Shown one piece after another: positions 36,552 to 44,987 of a stretch of 64,000 nucleotides of DNA. The stretch spans positions 297,015 to 361,014 of the forward strand of contig NZ_JBPODZ010000002.1 of NCBI RefSeq assembly GCF_052060015.1, in the 5' to 3' direction. Source of the DNA: Arhodomonas sp052060015. Its GTDB lineage: Bacteria; Pseudomonadota; Gammaproteobacteria; Nitrococcales; Nitrococcaceae. The notes below the pieces were generated by a model. It was given only the letters and a program-made list of their open reading frames with translations, was not told the DNA's origin and ran no database searches. The translations under genes and the position numbers were made by a program. Within the stretch, counting starts at the first letter, position 1. Each line of letters opens with the position of its first letter.

Positions 36552-38257
36552 CACTCACCCTCCCCCGCGCCCATACCCCCGCCGCGGCGCTGCACCACAT
36601 CCCGGCGGTGACGCTCGGTGTCGTCGTCGGTGACGCGCTCCTCCGCCTCGTCGCTGCGCAGCTCGGCACGCAAGCGCTCATACTCCAGCCTGGCCTGCTC
36701 CATGCGGCTGCGCGCAAGCGCCATCTCCTGCTCGCGCTCCCGGCGCCGGCGGGCCCGCATCTCCGCCTCGCGGCGCGCCCGCGCCTCGGCCTCGCTGCGC
36801 TTTTGCAGGCGTGCGGTGCCCATGAGTACGGAGTCGCCAAAGGGGTAGACATCAACGAAATCAATGCCCTGCTCCGAGAGCAGCATCTCGCGGACCTGGT
36901 TGGAGTGCGCCGTACCGCGGGACTTGACCACCGACAGCGCACGGTTGCGCTCGCCGCCCTGTACGGCATAGCGGAGTACCAGCCAGGTATCCGCCAGGGT
37001 GGAGGTATGGCTCATGCTGTCCTCGGTGACCGGATCATCGCTCTCGCTGAGCGAGGTCATCACCGTAGTGATCGCCGCGGTGCGGGTATGGGTGACGATG
37101 CGCTCGATGGCCAGGAAGGGGCTATCGCTGCCGGCGGCCTTGAGCAGCGCGGAGACGGGATCGACGACCAGACAATCCGGCTGGAAATCCTCGATCTCCG
37201 CCATCAAGGCCATATAGTGACCCTCGAGCAGGTCGAGCCAGGCGGTGCGCGCGCGCATGCGCAGCTGGCCCGTGTCCATCGGGCCACGCAGGTCGATACC
37301 CACCGACGCGCTGTTGCGGGCGATCTGGCCGGCCATCTCATCGAAGCTGAAGAACAGCACCCGCTCACCCCGGGCGGCCGCTGCCGCGGCGAAGGCAGCA
37401 CACAAGGTGGTCTTGGCCGTGCCCGGCTGCCCCGAGATCAGGGTGGTCGAGCCGCGATACACGCCCCCGCCCAGGATCCTATCCAGCTTCGATACGCCGA
37501 TACCCACCCGCGCGGTGGAGGCCTCGCCCATCTCCGCGAGCTCCGGTGAACGACTGTAGGGCAGGTGGATGCCCTCGTCGTCCATCACCATGGCCAGCTC
37601 ATCGGTGACATGGGCGGTTCCCCGGTACTTGGCGATGCGGAAACGCCGGTTGAGCCGGCGCTCGGCCAGCTCCGCGGAGAGCACCACAACGGCGGGCACC
37701 AGGAACTCCAGGCCCTCGAGATGCACCGGGACTGCCGGCCGGTCGGCCGCCAACTTGCCCGTGAGCAACAGCGAACGTCCGTCCCGCTCGCACCATTGCA
37801 CCACCCGGGCGAGCTCCTCCAGGGCGGCGTCCGGGTCGGGCTGACGCCGAAGCAACTGATCGACCCCATCGAGCATCACCCAACCGGCACCGCTACGCTG
37901 CCCGGCCGCATCCAGGCCCGCGAGCAGCCCCTCGAGATCGAAGCGCCCTGCGACCTCGCTGCCCCGCAGGCCGGTACCGTCGATCAGCGCCAGCCGCTGG
38001 GAGGCGAGGAGCTCGGGGCCCCAGGAAAACGAGCCCGCATCACGGCGTAACTGGGCCGCCGACTCCTCGAAGGAAAGCAGGATCCCCCCTTCGCCCCGCG
38101 CGATGCCCGCGGCCAGGAGTTGCAGGCCCAGCACGGTCTTGCCGCTGCCCGCGGCGCCGAGGATGAGGGTGGCACCATCGCGGGGCAGCCCGCCGCCGGC
38201 TACCGCATCGAGGCCGGGGATGCCCGTGGCCCGTTTTACCAGCCCTTCGCTGTGCAT
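36551..38257 (-). CDS. kaiC: KaiC-type double RecA-like ATPase/kinase with coiled-coil tail
   Basis: A 568-residue, two-domain circadian-clock-type ATPase. CI has Walker A GAAGSGKT (34-41), the catalytic FEES (63-66) and Walker B WVMLDG. CII has Walker A GQPGTAKT (276-283), FDEM (305-308) where cyanobacterial KaiC has YEES, and Walker B CLVVDP. The phosphorylation loop reads SMSHTSTLADT; S419 and T420 align with S431/T432 of cyanobacterial KaiC and S414 with T426. In place of the short KaiA-binding tail there is a charged coiled coil of about 60 residues (486-545) and a Gly-rich end. No KaiA is nearby, as usual outside cyanobacteria. It starts 15 nt after the GGDEF-EAL gene. Confidence 0.93.
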   Translation of the reverse strand: MHSEGLVKRATGIPGLDAVAGGGLPRDGATLILGAAGSGKTVLGLQLLAAGIARGEGGILLSFEESAAQLRRDAGSFSWGPELLASQRLALIDGTGLRGSEVAGRFDLEGLLAGLDAAGQRSGAGWVMLDGVDQLLRRQPDPDAALEELARVVQWCERDGRSLLLTGKLAADRPAVPVHLEGLEFLVPAVVVLSAELAERRLNRRFRIAKYRGTAHVTDELAMVMDDEGIHLPYSRSPELAEMGEASTARVGIGVSKLDRILGGGVYRGSTTLISGQPGTAKTTLCAAFAAAAAARGERVLFFSFDEMAGQIARNSASVGIDLRGPMDTGQLRMRARTAWLDLLEGHYMALMAEIEDFQPDCLVVDPVSALLKAAGSDSPFLAIERIVTHTRTAAITTVMTSLSESDDPVTEDSMSHTSTLADTWLVLRYAVQGGERNRALSVVKSRGTAHSNQVREMLLSEQGIDFVDVYPFGDSVLMGTARLQKRSEAEARARREAEMRARRRREREQEMALARSRMEQARLEYERLRAELRSDEAEERVTDDDTERHRRDVVQRRGGGMGAGEGE

Positions 38258-38272
38258 TGCATTCTCCCTGAT

Positions 38273-41092
38273 CTATCCACCGCGGCGCAGAGGCAGGGCC
38301 GATCGCTCGCGGAGCAGCCAGCGGAAGTCCTCCGCAGCTAGCGGCGGGCTGTACAGATAGCCCTGGCCGATGGAACAACCCTCCGCGAGCAGGGCCGCTG
38401 CGGTACTGTGTTGCTCGATCCCTTCGGCGACGGTATCCGCGCCGAGCGCCGTCGCGAGCTCGAGTACGCTGGCCACGATGCGCCGGCTCAACGCATCCCG
38501 CTCCATGCCCCGAACGAAGGCCTGGTCCACCTTGATCTCGTCGAAGGGGTAACGCTGGAGATAGAGCAGCGAGGAATACCCGGTGCCGAAGTCGTCCAGC
38601 GCCAGGCGGATGCCGGCGTCGTGGAGCGCGAGCAGGGTGCGGCGCAAACCGCCCCAGTGGTGCTCGAATACGCTCTCGGTGACCTCCAGGGTGAGGGCAT
38701 CGGGCTCCAGCCCGGTCCGCTCCAACAGCTCGCTGACCTGCCGAGGGAAACCCACCTGGCGAAGCTGGGCCACGGAGGCGTTGACCGAGACCCTGACGAT
38801 CTCCAGCCCCTCGTCGCGCCAGGCCCGGAGCTGACGGCAGGCCTCGGCGAAGACCCAATCCCCCAGCGGGATGATGAGCTGGCTCTGCTCGGCCACCGGG
38901 ATGAAGCGGGCCGGCGGCACCAGGCCCTCCTGGGGATGATTCCAGCGCACCAACGCCTCGCAGGCGACCATTCGTCCGCTGTACAGATCCACCTGGGGCT
39001 GGAAGTGGAGCTCCAGCTCGTCGCGCTCGAGGGCCTGGCGCAGCTCCCCGGTCAAGCGGATACGCTCGCCCGTGCGAGCCTCGGTGGCGCGGCTATACAG
39101 CGCCCACTGGCGCACGTCCTCCTTACGGGCCTCGAACATGGCCAGCTCCGCCTCGCGGAGCAGCCAGCGGGCCTCCCGGCGCCGGCCGGCGAGCAGCGTA
39201 TAGCCGAACCGGGTGTTCACCTCCACCGGCAGGGCGTCGACCACCATTGGCTCCGCGAACACCGCCGACAACGCCCGCCGGCGCTGCCTGGCCGCGGGAG
39301 GGCGCACCCCCGGCAGGTACAGCGCGAATTCGTCGCCGCCGATACGCGCCACCACCGCGCCCTCGCCGGCGCAGGCCTGCAAGCGCCGTCCCACCTCGGC
39401 AAGCAGCCGATCCCCGACCTCGTAGCCATGGGTCTCATTGATGTCATGCTGGCCGATCAGGTCCAGGACCACCACCATCCCGGCGGCGTCCCAGTCGGAG
39501 GCCGCGAACCGCTCCTCCAAGGCCTCGAGGAAGCCGTTGCGGTGATACAGACCGGTTAGCCGGTCCTCGTAGGCCAGGCGTATCCGCTGCTGCTCGGCGA
39601 GCTTGCGCTCGGTGATGTCCACGTGCATCACCACCACCCCCGCCTCACCGCCGTCAGCGGCCAGGCCGGTGGCCATCATTCGGAACCAGCGCGGGGTATC
39701 GGGTGCGTGGCAGGGATACTCCAGGAAGAACCGCGGTTGCTGGCCGGCGAGGACCGCCGACAGCCCCTCTGCCACGGTATCCGCCTCTTCCGCACAGGGC
39801 CCGCGGGCATCCCGGCAGACACGGAGGTAATTGGCGCCGACGCTGGAATGCGGGTCCGTGGCCCCGTTATCGCTACCGAAATGGCGCCACTGCTCGTTGA
39901 CATCGAGGATGTTTCCCGCGCTGTCGAGCACAGCGATATGGGCAGGCAGGGCGTTGATCAGGGCCTGGCGGTTATCCAGCGCCCGGGCCAGCTCTTCTCC
40001 GGAGCGCTGTAACTCGGCCTCGTGGCGCTCCAGGCGCTCGCGGATGCGGTACTCCTCGGTAACGTCGGTCATCACGGCCCCCACCAGCCGCGGGGACTCG
40101 CCGATCATGGGGAAATAGCGCACCAGCAGCCGCCGGCGTCCGAGCACGGGGTGGACGCGCTCGGTTTCGTAGCGCTGGGGCTCCCCGGCGAAACAGCGTT
40201 GCAGCCGCGGCCGCACCTCGTCACGGAAATAGCGCTCGCCCAGCACCTCCGCCACGGGCCGCCCCTCCATCGCCGCAGGGCTCACGCCATACATGGCCGC
40301 GTAGGCGCTGTTGACCAGGACATAGCGGAAGGAATCATCCGCGACGGCGAAGTGGTCCTCGCTTCGCTCGACAAGTTCTTGATACTGGCGCTGCCGGCTC
40401 AGCGTCCGGTTGAAGGTACGGGTGAGCGCGGAGACCTCATCCGAACCGGATTCGGGTACCGGCCCGGCCGCCTCACCCCGCTCCAGTGCGCACACCCCTT
40501 CATGGAGCCAACGCAAGGGCCGGAGGACACGACGTTGAATGACGATGAGCAGCGTCATCGCTAGCAGGCCAAAGACCACCACCGCGACGAGGAGCCACTG
40601 GGACAGACGCCGGTGCTCAGCGGCCAAGGCCTGCTGCTGACCCTCCAACAAGTCGTTCACGGCGGCGTCGAGGGAGACACCGAGGGCGGCGACCTCCTCC
40701 ATGAGTAGACGCCGCTCCAGCGCCAGGACACCGGCATCGAGTGGGGCCGGCGGGTGGGGATCGTCGCGGGCACGCTCGACGGTGTCGCGGAGCTCGCCGA
40801 CCCGTGCCACGGCCCGGGCCGCATCGGCCACCGGCAGTGCACGCAATCCCCGCTCGAGGGCGGAGGCCTCACGGAGATAGGCCTCCCACTCAGCCGGGGA
40901 ACGGAGACCAAGGACCATGGCGTCGCTGCGCGCCGAGAACACGTCCGCCCGCCGCGCGAGCACCATCAGCTCGGCGATCTCGTCACGGTAGGCCTGGCCG
41001 CGCTCGACCCCATATCCGACGATCGCGAGGACCAGTAGAAACCCGGCCACAGACCCCGAAATACCGAGCAGCGTGAGCCGCCTTAGGCTCAT
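38273..41092 (-). CDS. Membrane PAS-PAS-GGDEF-EAL cyclic-di-GMP signalling protein
   Basis: A 939-residue sensor. Membrane helices at about 8-28 and 165-185 flank a helical periplasmic sensor of about 135 residues. A HAMP linker (187-235), PAS domains (about 240-345 and 375-495), GGDEF (505-670) and EAL (680-930) follow. The EAL domain is complete (CEALVRWNHP, 711-720; DDFGTGYSSL, 833-842), so phosphodiesterase activity is likely. RIGGDEF (583-589) is intact and the ligand Asp, Asn and Asp (544, 552, 561) remain, but the usual DLDxFK loop reads DLIGQHD, so cyclase activity is doubtful. The start ATG has GGGGAGACA. It heads the kaiC-kaiB operon. Confidence 0.93.
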   Translation of the reverse strand: MSLRRLTLLGISGSVAGFLLVLAIVGYGVERGQAYRDEIAELMVLARRADVFSARSDAMVLGLRSPAEWEAYLREASALERGLRALPVADAARAVARVGELRDTVERARDDPHPPAPLDAGVLALERRLLMEEVAALGVSLDAAVNDLLEGQQQALAAEHRRLSQWLLVAVVVFGLLAMTLLIVIQRRVLRPLRWLHEGVCALERGEAAGPVPESGSDEVSALTRTFNRTLSRQRQYQELVERSEDHFAVADDSFRYVLVNSAYAAMYGVSPAAMEGRPVAEVLGERYFRDEVRPRLQRCFAGEPQRYETERVHPVLGRRRLLVRYFPMIGESPRLVGAVMTDVTEEYRIRERLERHEAELQRSGEELARALDNRQALINALPAHIAVLDSAGNILDVNEQWRHFGSDNGATDPHSSVGANYLRVCRDARGPCAEEADTVAEGLSAVLAGQQPRFFLEYPCHAPDTPRWFRMMATGLAADGGEAGVVVMHVDITERKLAEQQRIRLAYEDRLTGLYHRNGFLEALEERFAASDWDAAGMVVVLDLIGQHDINETHGYEVGDRLLAEVGRRLQACAGEGAVVARIGGDEFALYLPGVRPPAARQRRRALSAVFAEPMVVDALPVEVNTRFGYTLLAGRRREARWLLREAELAMFEARKEDVRQWALYSRATEARTGERIRLTGELRQALERDELELHFQPQVDLYSGRMVACEALVRWNHPQEGLVPPARFIPVAEQSQLIIPLGDWVFAEACRQLRAWRDEGLEIVRVSVNASVAQLRQVGFPRQVSELLERTGLEPDALTLEVTESVFEHHWGGLRRTLLALHDAGIRLALDDFGTGYSSLLYLQRYPFDEIKVDQAFVRGMERDALSRRIVASVLELATALGADTVAEGIEQHSTAAALLAEGCSIGQGYLYSPPLAAEDFRWLLRERSALPLRRGG

Positions 41093-41163
41093 TGTCTCCC
41101 CCGTGTGTCCCCGGCGAGCGGCAGGCCGGGGGCGCCTTATCGTAGAGTTTTTGTTGATTATTC

Positions 41164-41179
41164 TTATACATGCGTATAA
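41164..41179. promoter_or_regulatory. Palindromic operator-like site upstream of the GGDEF-EAL-kaiCB operon
   Basis: TTATAC-ATGC-GTATAA is a 16-bp inverted repeat with 6-bp perfect arms, in the only AT-rich stretch between the amidotransferase stop and the GGDEF-EAL start (41093-41219). It is 72 bp upstream of that start. The minus strand also reads GTATAAGAAT here, so the site may overlap a -10 box. Confidence 0.4.
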
Positions 41180-41219
41180 ACGAAAATACGCCCCCCACGG
41201 CCCGAAGGCAATGCTGTCG

Positions 41220-42002
41220 TTATGCGCCGGCGTTCCGCAGCACCACCTCCCCATCCCGGAAGACTAGCAGCTCGCCATGGGCCATGGGGTTCCAGGTCTC
41301 GTCCACGGTCAACGGCTCGGTGGCGATGACGGTGACCACGTCGTCCGGCGTGGTCTCCAGGCCGAAGTCCACCTGTACCTCCGCGTCACGCAGGCTCGCC
41401 CGGCCGAACGGGGCGCGGCGGGTGAGCCAGCACAGCCGCGTGCTGCAGTAGACGTAGAGCTCGCGGGCGTCGGAGAAGAGCATGTTGAAGGTGCCGAGCC
41501 CCGCGAGGTCCTCGCAGCACTCGCGGATCAGGTGGCGCAGCGGTGCCGGGCGCTGTGGCGGCCGCGGGAAGCGCTCCCGGATGCGATCCATCAGCCAGCA
41601 AAAGGCGTGCTCACTGTCGGTGGTCCCCATGGGCCGGTAATGGCGCAGCGGCCGGCGCTTGATGCCCTTGAGTTGGCCGTTGTGGGCGAACACGAAGCTC
41701 CGGCCCCAGAGCTCACGCTCGAAGGGATGGGTGTTGGCCAGTGAGACCCGACCGCGGTTGGCCTTGCGGATGTGGCTGATCACGATCTCGCTCTTGATAC
41801 CGCATTCGCGCACGAACCGCGCCACCTCGGAACGGTAGCTGGAGACCGGGTCGTGGAAGAGCCGGCAGCGCCGGCCCTCGTAGAACCCGATACCCCAGCC
41901 GTCACCATGGTGGGCGGTGCGCCCGCCCCGCTCCACCAGGCCGGTGAAGGAGAAGCGGATGCTCGTGGGCGTATTGGCGCTCATGGCCAGCAGCTCACAC
42001 AT
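41220..42002 (-). CDS. Class II glutamine amidotransferase (YafJ-like)
   Basis: A 260-residue Ntn-hydrolase with the nucleophile Cys at residue 2 (MCELLAMSANTPT), as required after Met removal. The glutaminase core shows GGRTAHHGDGWGIGFYEG, ISHIRKANRGRVSLANTHPFERELWGRSFVFAHNGQL and GTTDSEHAFCWLMD. No synthase domain follows, so the ammonia acceptor is unknown. The ATG at 42002 has GGGAGG 8 nt upstream and overlaps the lnt stop by 8 nt. It is the last gene of the miaB-to-lnt run before the Kai region. Confidence 0.88.
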   Translation of the reverse strand: MCELLAMSANTPTSIRFSFTGLVERGGRTAHHGDGWGIGFYEGRRCRLFHDPVSSYRSEVARFVRECGIKSEIVISHIRKANRGRVSLANTHPFERELWGRSFVFAHNGQLKGIKRRPLRHYRPMGTTDSEHAFCWLMDRIRERFPRPPQRPAPLRHLIRECCEDLAGLGTFNMLFSDARELYVYCSTRLCWLTRRAPFGRASLRDAEVQVDFGLETTPDDVVTVIATEPLTVDETWNPMAHGELLVFRDGEVVLRNAGA

Positions 42003-43506
42003 GGCGGGGCCTCCCGCCCTGGCGCCGGCGCAGCAACGGCAGCCCCCAGGCACCGGCCAGCACCGCCACGGCAAGACCGGCCATGGGCCAGTCCCGCCAG
42101 ATCACATAGGGGGTGATCCCGCGGCGTGGGGTGACCTGCGCTTCCAGGGTGGTGCGCTCGAACTGCGGGGCCTCAGCACGGATCCGGCCATCGGCGCTGA
42201 TCACCGCGGTGATGCCGGTGTTGGTGGCGCGCAGCATCGGCCGCCCCGTCTCACGGGCCCGAAACCGCGCCATCTCCAGGTGTTGATGCGGGGCCAGGGA
42301 ATCACCGAACCAGCCATCATTGCTCACATTGAGCAGCACCCCGGCCTCCGGGAGGGCGTCCGCCACCAATGGGCCGAAGGTGACCTCATAGCATACGGAC
42401 ACGCCCAGGGCGGTCCCGCCGGCGGTGATGGGTGCCGTCCGGCTGCCGGCCGTGAAGTCACCCATGGGGGCCCCGACGAAGTCCAGGGCACCGCCGAACC
42501 ACTCGCGAAAGGGCACGTATTCGCCAAAGGGCACCAGGTGGCGCTTGTGGTAGGTGTTCTCGGGCTCGCCGAGTACCACTACCGAGTTATAGGACGCCTC
42601 GCCCTCGCGGACGGGAACGCCGGTGACGATCGTGCTGCCGGCCTCCGTCGCCTCCTCTGCCAGCGGCCGCAGGAAGTTCTCAGCCACACTGTCCCGGAAT
42701 GCCGGCACCGCCGCCTCGGGCCAGATGATCAGTGGGGTGCCGTACTGCGCCCGGCTCGCTTGGGCGTAGTGGCGCAGGGTGGCGATGCGGTTGTCCATCA
42801 GCCACTTCTCGTCCTGGGGCACATTGCCCTGGATCATGGTCACCCCTATCGCGGGGCCGGCGGGCTCGCTCCAGCGGATCTGCCCCAGGAGGCCGGCGCA
42901 GACATGGCCGGCGATGAGCACCGCCGCCAGCGCGAGCGGCCCCGGCCGTGGACGCAGCGCCAGCCAGGCGATCCCCCCCGCCAGCACACAGACCAGCACC
43001 GTGGCCCCGTAGACCCCGAACAGCGGCGCTACCGCCCCAGCGGGTGTGTCCACCTGGGTGTAGCCTACCGACAGCCAGGTGGCCCCGGTGAACAGCCAGC
43101 TCCGCACCCATTCGATCAACAGCCAGGCCGCCGGCAGCGTCACCAGCACGGTGAGCGCCGGCCGCCCGCCGCCGAGGCGCCGGCCCAGCCACAGCGCGGC
43201 CAGGGGATAGAGGGCGAAGAAGGCGATGAATAGCGGCGTCACGACCGATGCGGCCAGGGTGCCGCCGCCGTAGCGGCTCACCGAGATAAAGATCCACGAA
43301 ACGCCGAACCCGGCATACCCCAGACCGAACAGGTAGGCGCCGAGGGCGGCGCGCCACGACGGCGCCGCCGCGACCTGGGCGAAGGCCAGGGCCAGTGCCA
43401 CCGGTGGCAGCCAGCCCCAGCCAAAGGGCGCAAAGCCCAGTGGCATGGCCAGGCCGGCCAGGAGAGCAAGGACCGGACCGGCCCGACCGGCGAGCACTGC
43501 CTCCAT
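41995..43506 (-). CDS. lnt: Apolipoprotein N-acyltransferase
   Basis: Adds the third acyl chain to lipoproteins at the inner membrane. The 503-residue protein has about seven N-terminal membrane helices, then a nitrilase-like periplasmic domain with E264 (IWPEAAVPAF), K321 (YHKRHLVPFGEYVP) and C372 (VSVCYEVTFG), matching the E. coli triad E267-K335-C387. NVSNDGWFGDS and HLEMARFRARETGRPMLRATNTG are typical. I start at the ATG at 43506. It lies 7 nt after corC, the usual corC-lnt order. This enzyme supports the lipoproteins encoded elsewhere in the window. Confidence 0.96.
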   Translation of the reverse strand: MEAVLAGRAGPVLALLAGLAMPLGFAPFGWGWLPPVALALAFAQVAAAPSWRAALGAYLFGLGYAGFGVSWIFISVSRYGGGTLAASVVTPLFIAFFALYPLAALWLGRRLGGGRPALTVLVTLPAAWLLIEWVRSWLFTGATWLSVGYTQVDTPAGAVAPLFGVYGATVLVCVLAGGIAWLALRPRPGPLALAAVLIAGHVCAGLLGQIRWSEPAGPAIGVTMIQGNVPQDEKWLMDNRIATLRHYAQASRAQYGTPLIIWPEAAVPAFRDSVAENFLRPLAEEATEAGSTIVTGVPVREGEASYNSVVVLGEPENTYHKRHLVPFGEYVPFREWFGGALDFVGAPMGDFTAGSRTAPITAGGTALGVSVCYEVTFGPLVADALPEAGVLLNVSNDGWFGDSLAPHQHLEMARFRARETGRPMLRATNTGITAVISADGRIRAEAPQFERTTLEAQVTPRRGITPYVIWRDWPMAGLAVAVLAGAWGLPLLRRRQGGRPRHV

Positions 43507-43513
43507 GGGCGGA

Positions 43514-44422
43514 TTAGTGGGCGCGGGGCCGGTCTTCCTCCTCCACCGCGGCCTCCACCGGCACGCGACTGACACGGAGGAGATAAATCCGGCGGCTGTC
43601 GGCGCGTACCACCTCGAAGCGGCAGCCGCCGAGGTCGAGGACCTCGCCGCGCCGTGGCACGTGGCCGAAGCCGTTGGCCACCAGCCCGCCGACGGTGTCG
43701 AACTCGTCGTCGCTGAAGCCGGTGCCGAAGTGCTCGTTGAACTCCTCGATGGGGGTCAACGCCTTGACCACGAAGCAGCCATCGTCGCCCCGGGAAAGGA
43801 TCCAGCCGTCGTCCTCGTCATCGTGCTCGTCATCGATCTCGCCGACGATCTGCTCGATGACGTCCTCGATGGTGACGATGCCGGCAAGCCCACCGTACTC
43901 GTCCACCACCACCGCCAGGTGGTTGCGGCTGTCCTGGAAGAGCTTGAGCAGCGCGTCCAGGCGCTTGCTCTCAGGGATGAACAGCGCCGGCCGCAGCAAC
44001 TCGCGTAGGTTGAACTCCCCCTGGCCATTCGGCTCCAGGAAGCGCAGCAGGTCCTTGGCGATGAGGATGCCGATGACGTCGTCCCGGCTGTCGCCGGTGA
44101 CCGGGAAGCGGGAATGGCCGGTCTCGACGATAGTGGGCAGCAGGTCCCAGACGCGGTCGCTGCGCTGGAGCACCGCCACCTGGGAACGGGGCACCATGAT
44201 GTCCCGGGCCTGCAACTCCGAGACATGGAGTACCCCTTCGATCATCGCCAGGGAGTCCGAGTCGACGATGCCCCGCCCTTGGGCGTGACGCAGCACCTGG
44301 ATCAGATCATCCCGGTCCCTGGGCTCGCCGGAAAGGGCCTGCCCGATACGCTCCAGCCAGCTTCTTTGGTGGCCGTTCTGGTCGGGGTGGGGGCTGCTAC
44401 TGCCGGATCGGTCCTCGTTCAT
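43514..44422 (-). CDS. corC: CorC/YbeX CBS-domain protein
   Basis: Cytoplasmic protein linked to magnesium/cobalt efflux and ribosome maintenance. It has 302 residues: an N-terminal helical part (SWLERIGQALSGEPRDRDDLIQVLRHA), two CBS motifs (VRDIMVPRSQ-type region ARDIMVPRSQVAVLQ, then LLRFLEPN...HLAVVVDEYGGLAGIVTIEDVIEQIVGEI) and a C-terminal CorC_HlyC domain. I start at MNEDRSGSS (ATG at 44422), which matches E. coli YbeX; the ribosome site is weak. A perfect 17-bp stem lies between ybeY and this gene. Confidence 0.94.
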   Translation of the reverse strand: MNEDRSGSSSPHPDQNGHQRSWLERIGQALSGEPRDRDDLIQVLRHAQGRGIVDSDSLAMIEGVLHVSELQARDIMVPRSQVAVLQRSDRVWDLLPTIVETGHSRFPVTGDSRDDVIGILIAKDLLRFLEPNGQGEFNLRELLRPALFIPESKRLDALLKLFQDSRNHLAVVVDEYGGLAGIVTIEDVIEQIVGEIDDEHDDEDDGWILSRGDDGCFVVKALTPIEEFNEHFGTGFSDDEFDTVGGLVANGFGHVPRRGEVLDLGGCRFEVVRADSRRIYLLRVSRVPVEAAVEEEDRPRAH

Positions 44423-44461
44423 CAGGTTCTCGATGGTTGCCACGGAAATCGTCGAATGCAT

Positions 44462-44500
44462 GGATTGGTTAGCCGGCCCCGGCGGCCGGCTAACCAATCC
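44462..44500. promoter_or_regulatory. Perfect 17-bp inverted repeat in the ybeY-corC gap
   Basis: GGATTGGTTAGCCGGCC (44462-44478) and its exact reverse complement (44484-44500) enclose a 5-nt CCGGC loop. It lies 39 bp upstream of corC and just after the ybeY stop. No T-tract follows on either strand, so it is not a classical rho-independent terminator. An RNA processing site, attenuator or mobile palindrome are possibilities. Confidence 0.6.
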
Positions 44501-44504
44501 CGGC

Positions 44505-44987
44505 CTAATCGACGCGGGTTTCCGTCTCCACCGGCTCCCCGGCGTAGGGATCATCGTACCCCAGTGCACGGAGTATGGCGCGCTCGGCGCCCTCCATCAC
44601 CTCCGCTTCGTCGTCCTCCATGTGGTCATAGCCGAGCAGATGCAAGGCGCCATGCACCACCAGGTGGGCCCAGTGGGCCTCCACCGGCTTACCCTGCTCA
44701 TCGGCCTCGCGCTCGAGCACCGGCGCACAGATCACCAGATCACCGAGCACGGGATGATCAACCCCCTCCGGCAGCTCCGCGGGGAAGGAGAGCACATTGG
44801 TGGCGTAATCGCGGCCGCGATAGGTGGCGTTGAGCTCCCGGCCCTCGGCCTCGTCGACGATGCGCAGGCTCACCTCCGCGGCCTCCCGGTGATCCGCCAG
44901 GGCCACCGCCAGCCAGCGCCGGAACGCCGCGTCCTCCGGGATATCCGGAACCGAGGAGGCGACCTGGATATCGAGCTCGATGTTCAT
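44505..44987 (-). CDS. ybeY: Endoribonuclease YbeY
   Basis: Zinc-dependent RNase acting in 16S rRNA maturation and ribosome quality control. The 160-residue protein has the signature VVHGALHLLGYDH (HxLHxxGYDH zinc site), preceded by the segment RDYATNVLSFPAELPEG. The acidic N-terminal part is EAAEVSLRIVDEAEGRELNATYRG. It overlaps phoH by 4 nt; phoH-ybeY-corC-lnt is the standard order. Confidence 0.97.
   Translation of the reverse strand: MNIELDIQVASSVPDIPEDAAFRRWLAVALADHREAAEVSLRIVDEAEGRELNATYRGRDYATNVLSFPAELPEGVDHPVLGDLVICAPVLEREADEQGKPVEAHWAHLVVHGALHLLGYDHMEDDEAEVMEGAERAILRALGYDDPYAGEPVETETRVD

Noticed and set aside
44462..44500. Rho-independent terminator between ybeY and corC
   Set aside because: The stem is perfect but no T-tract follows on either strand, and corC belongs to the same conserved operon.
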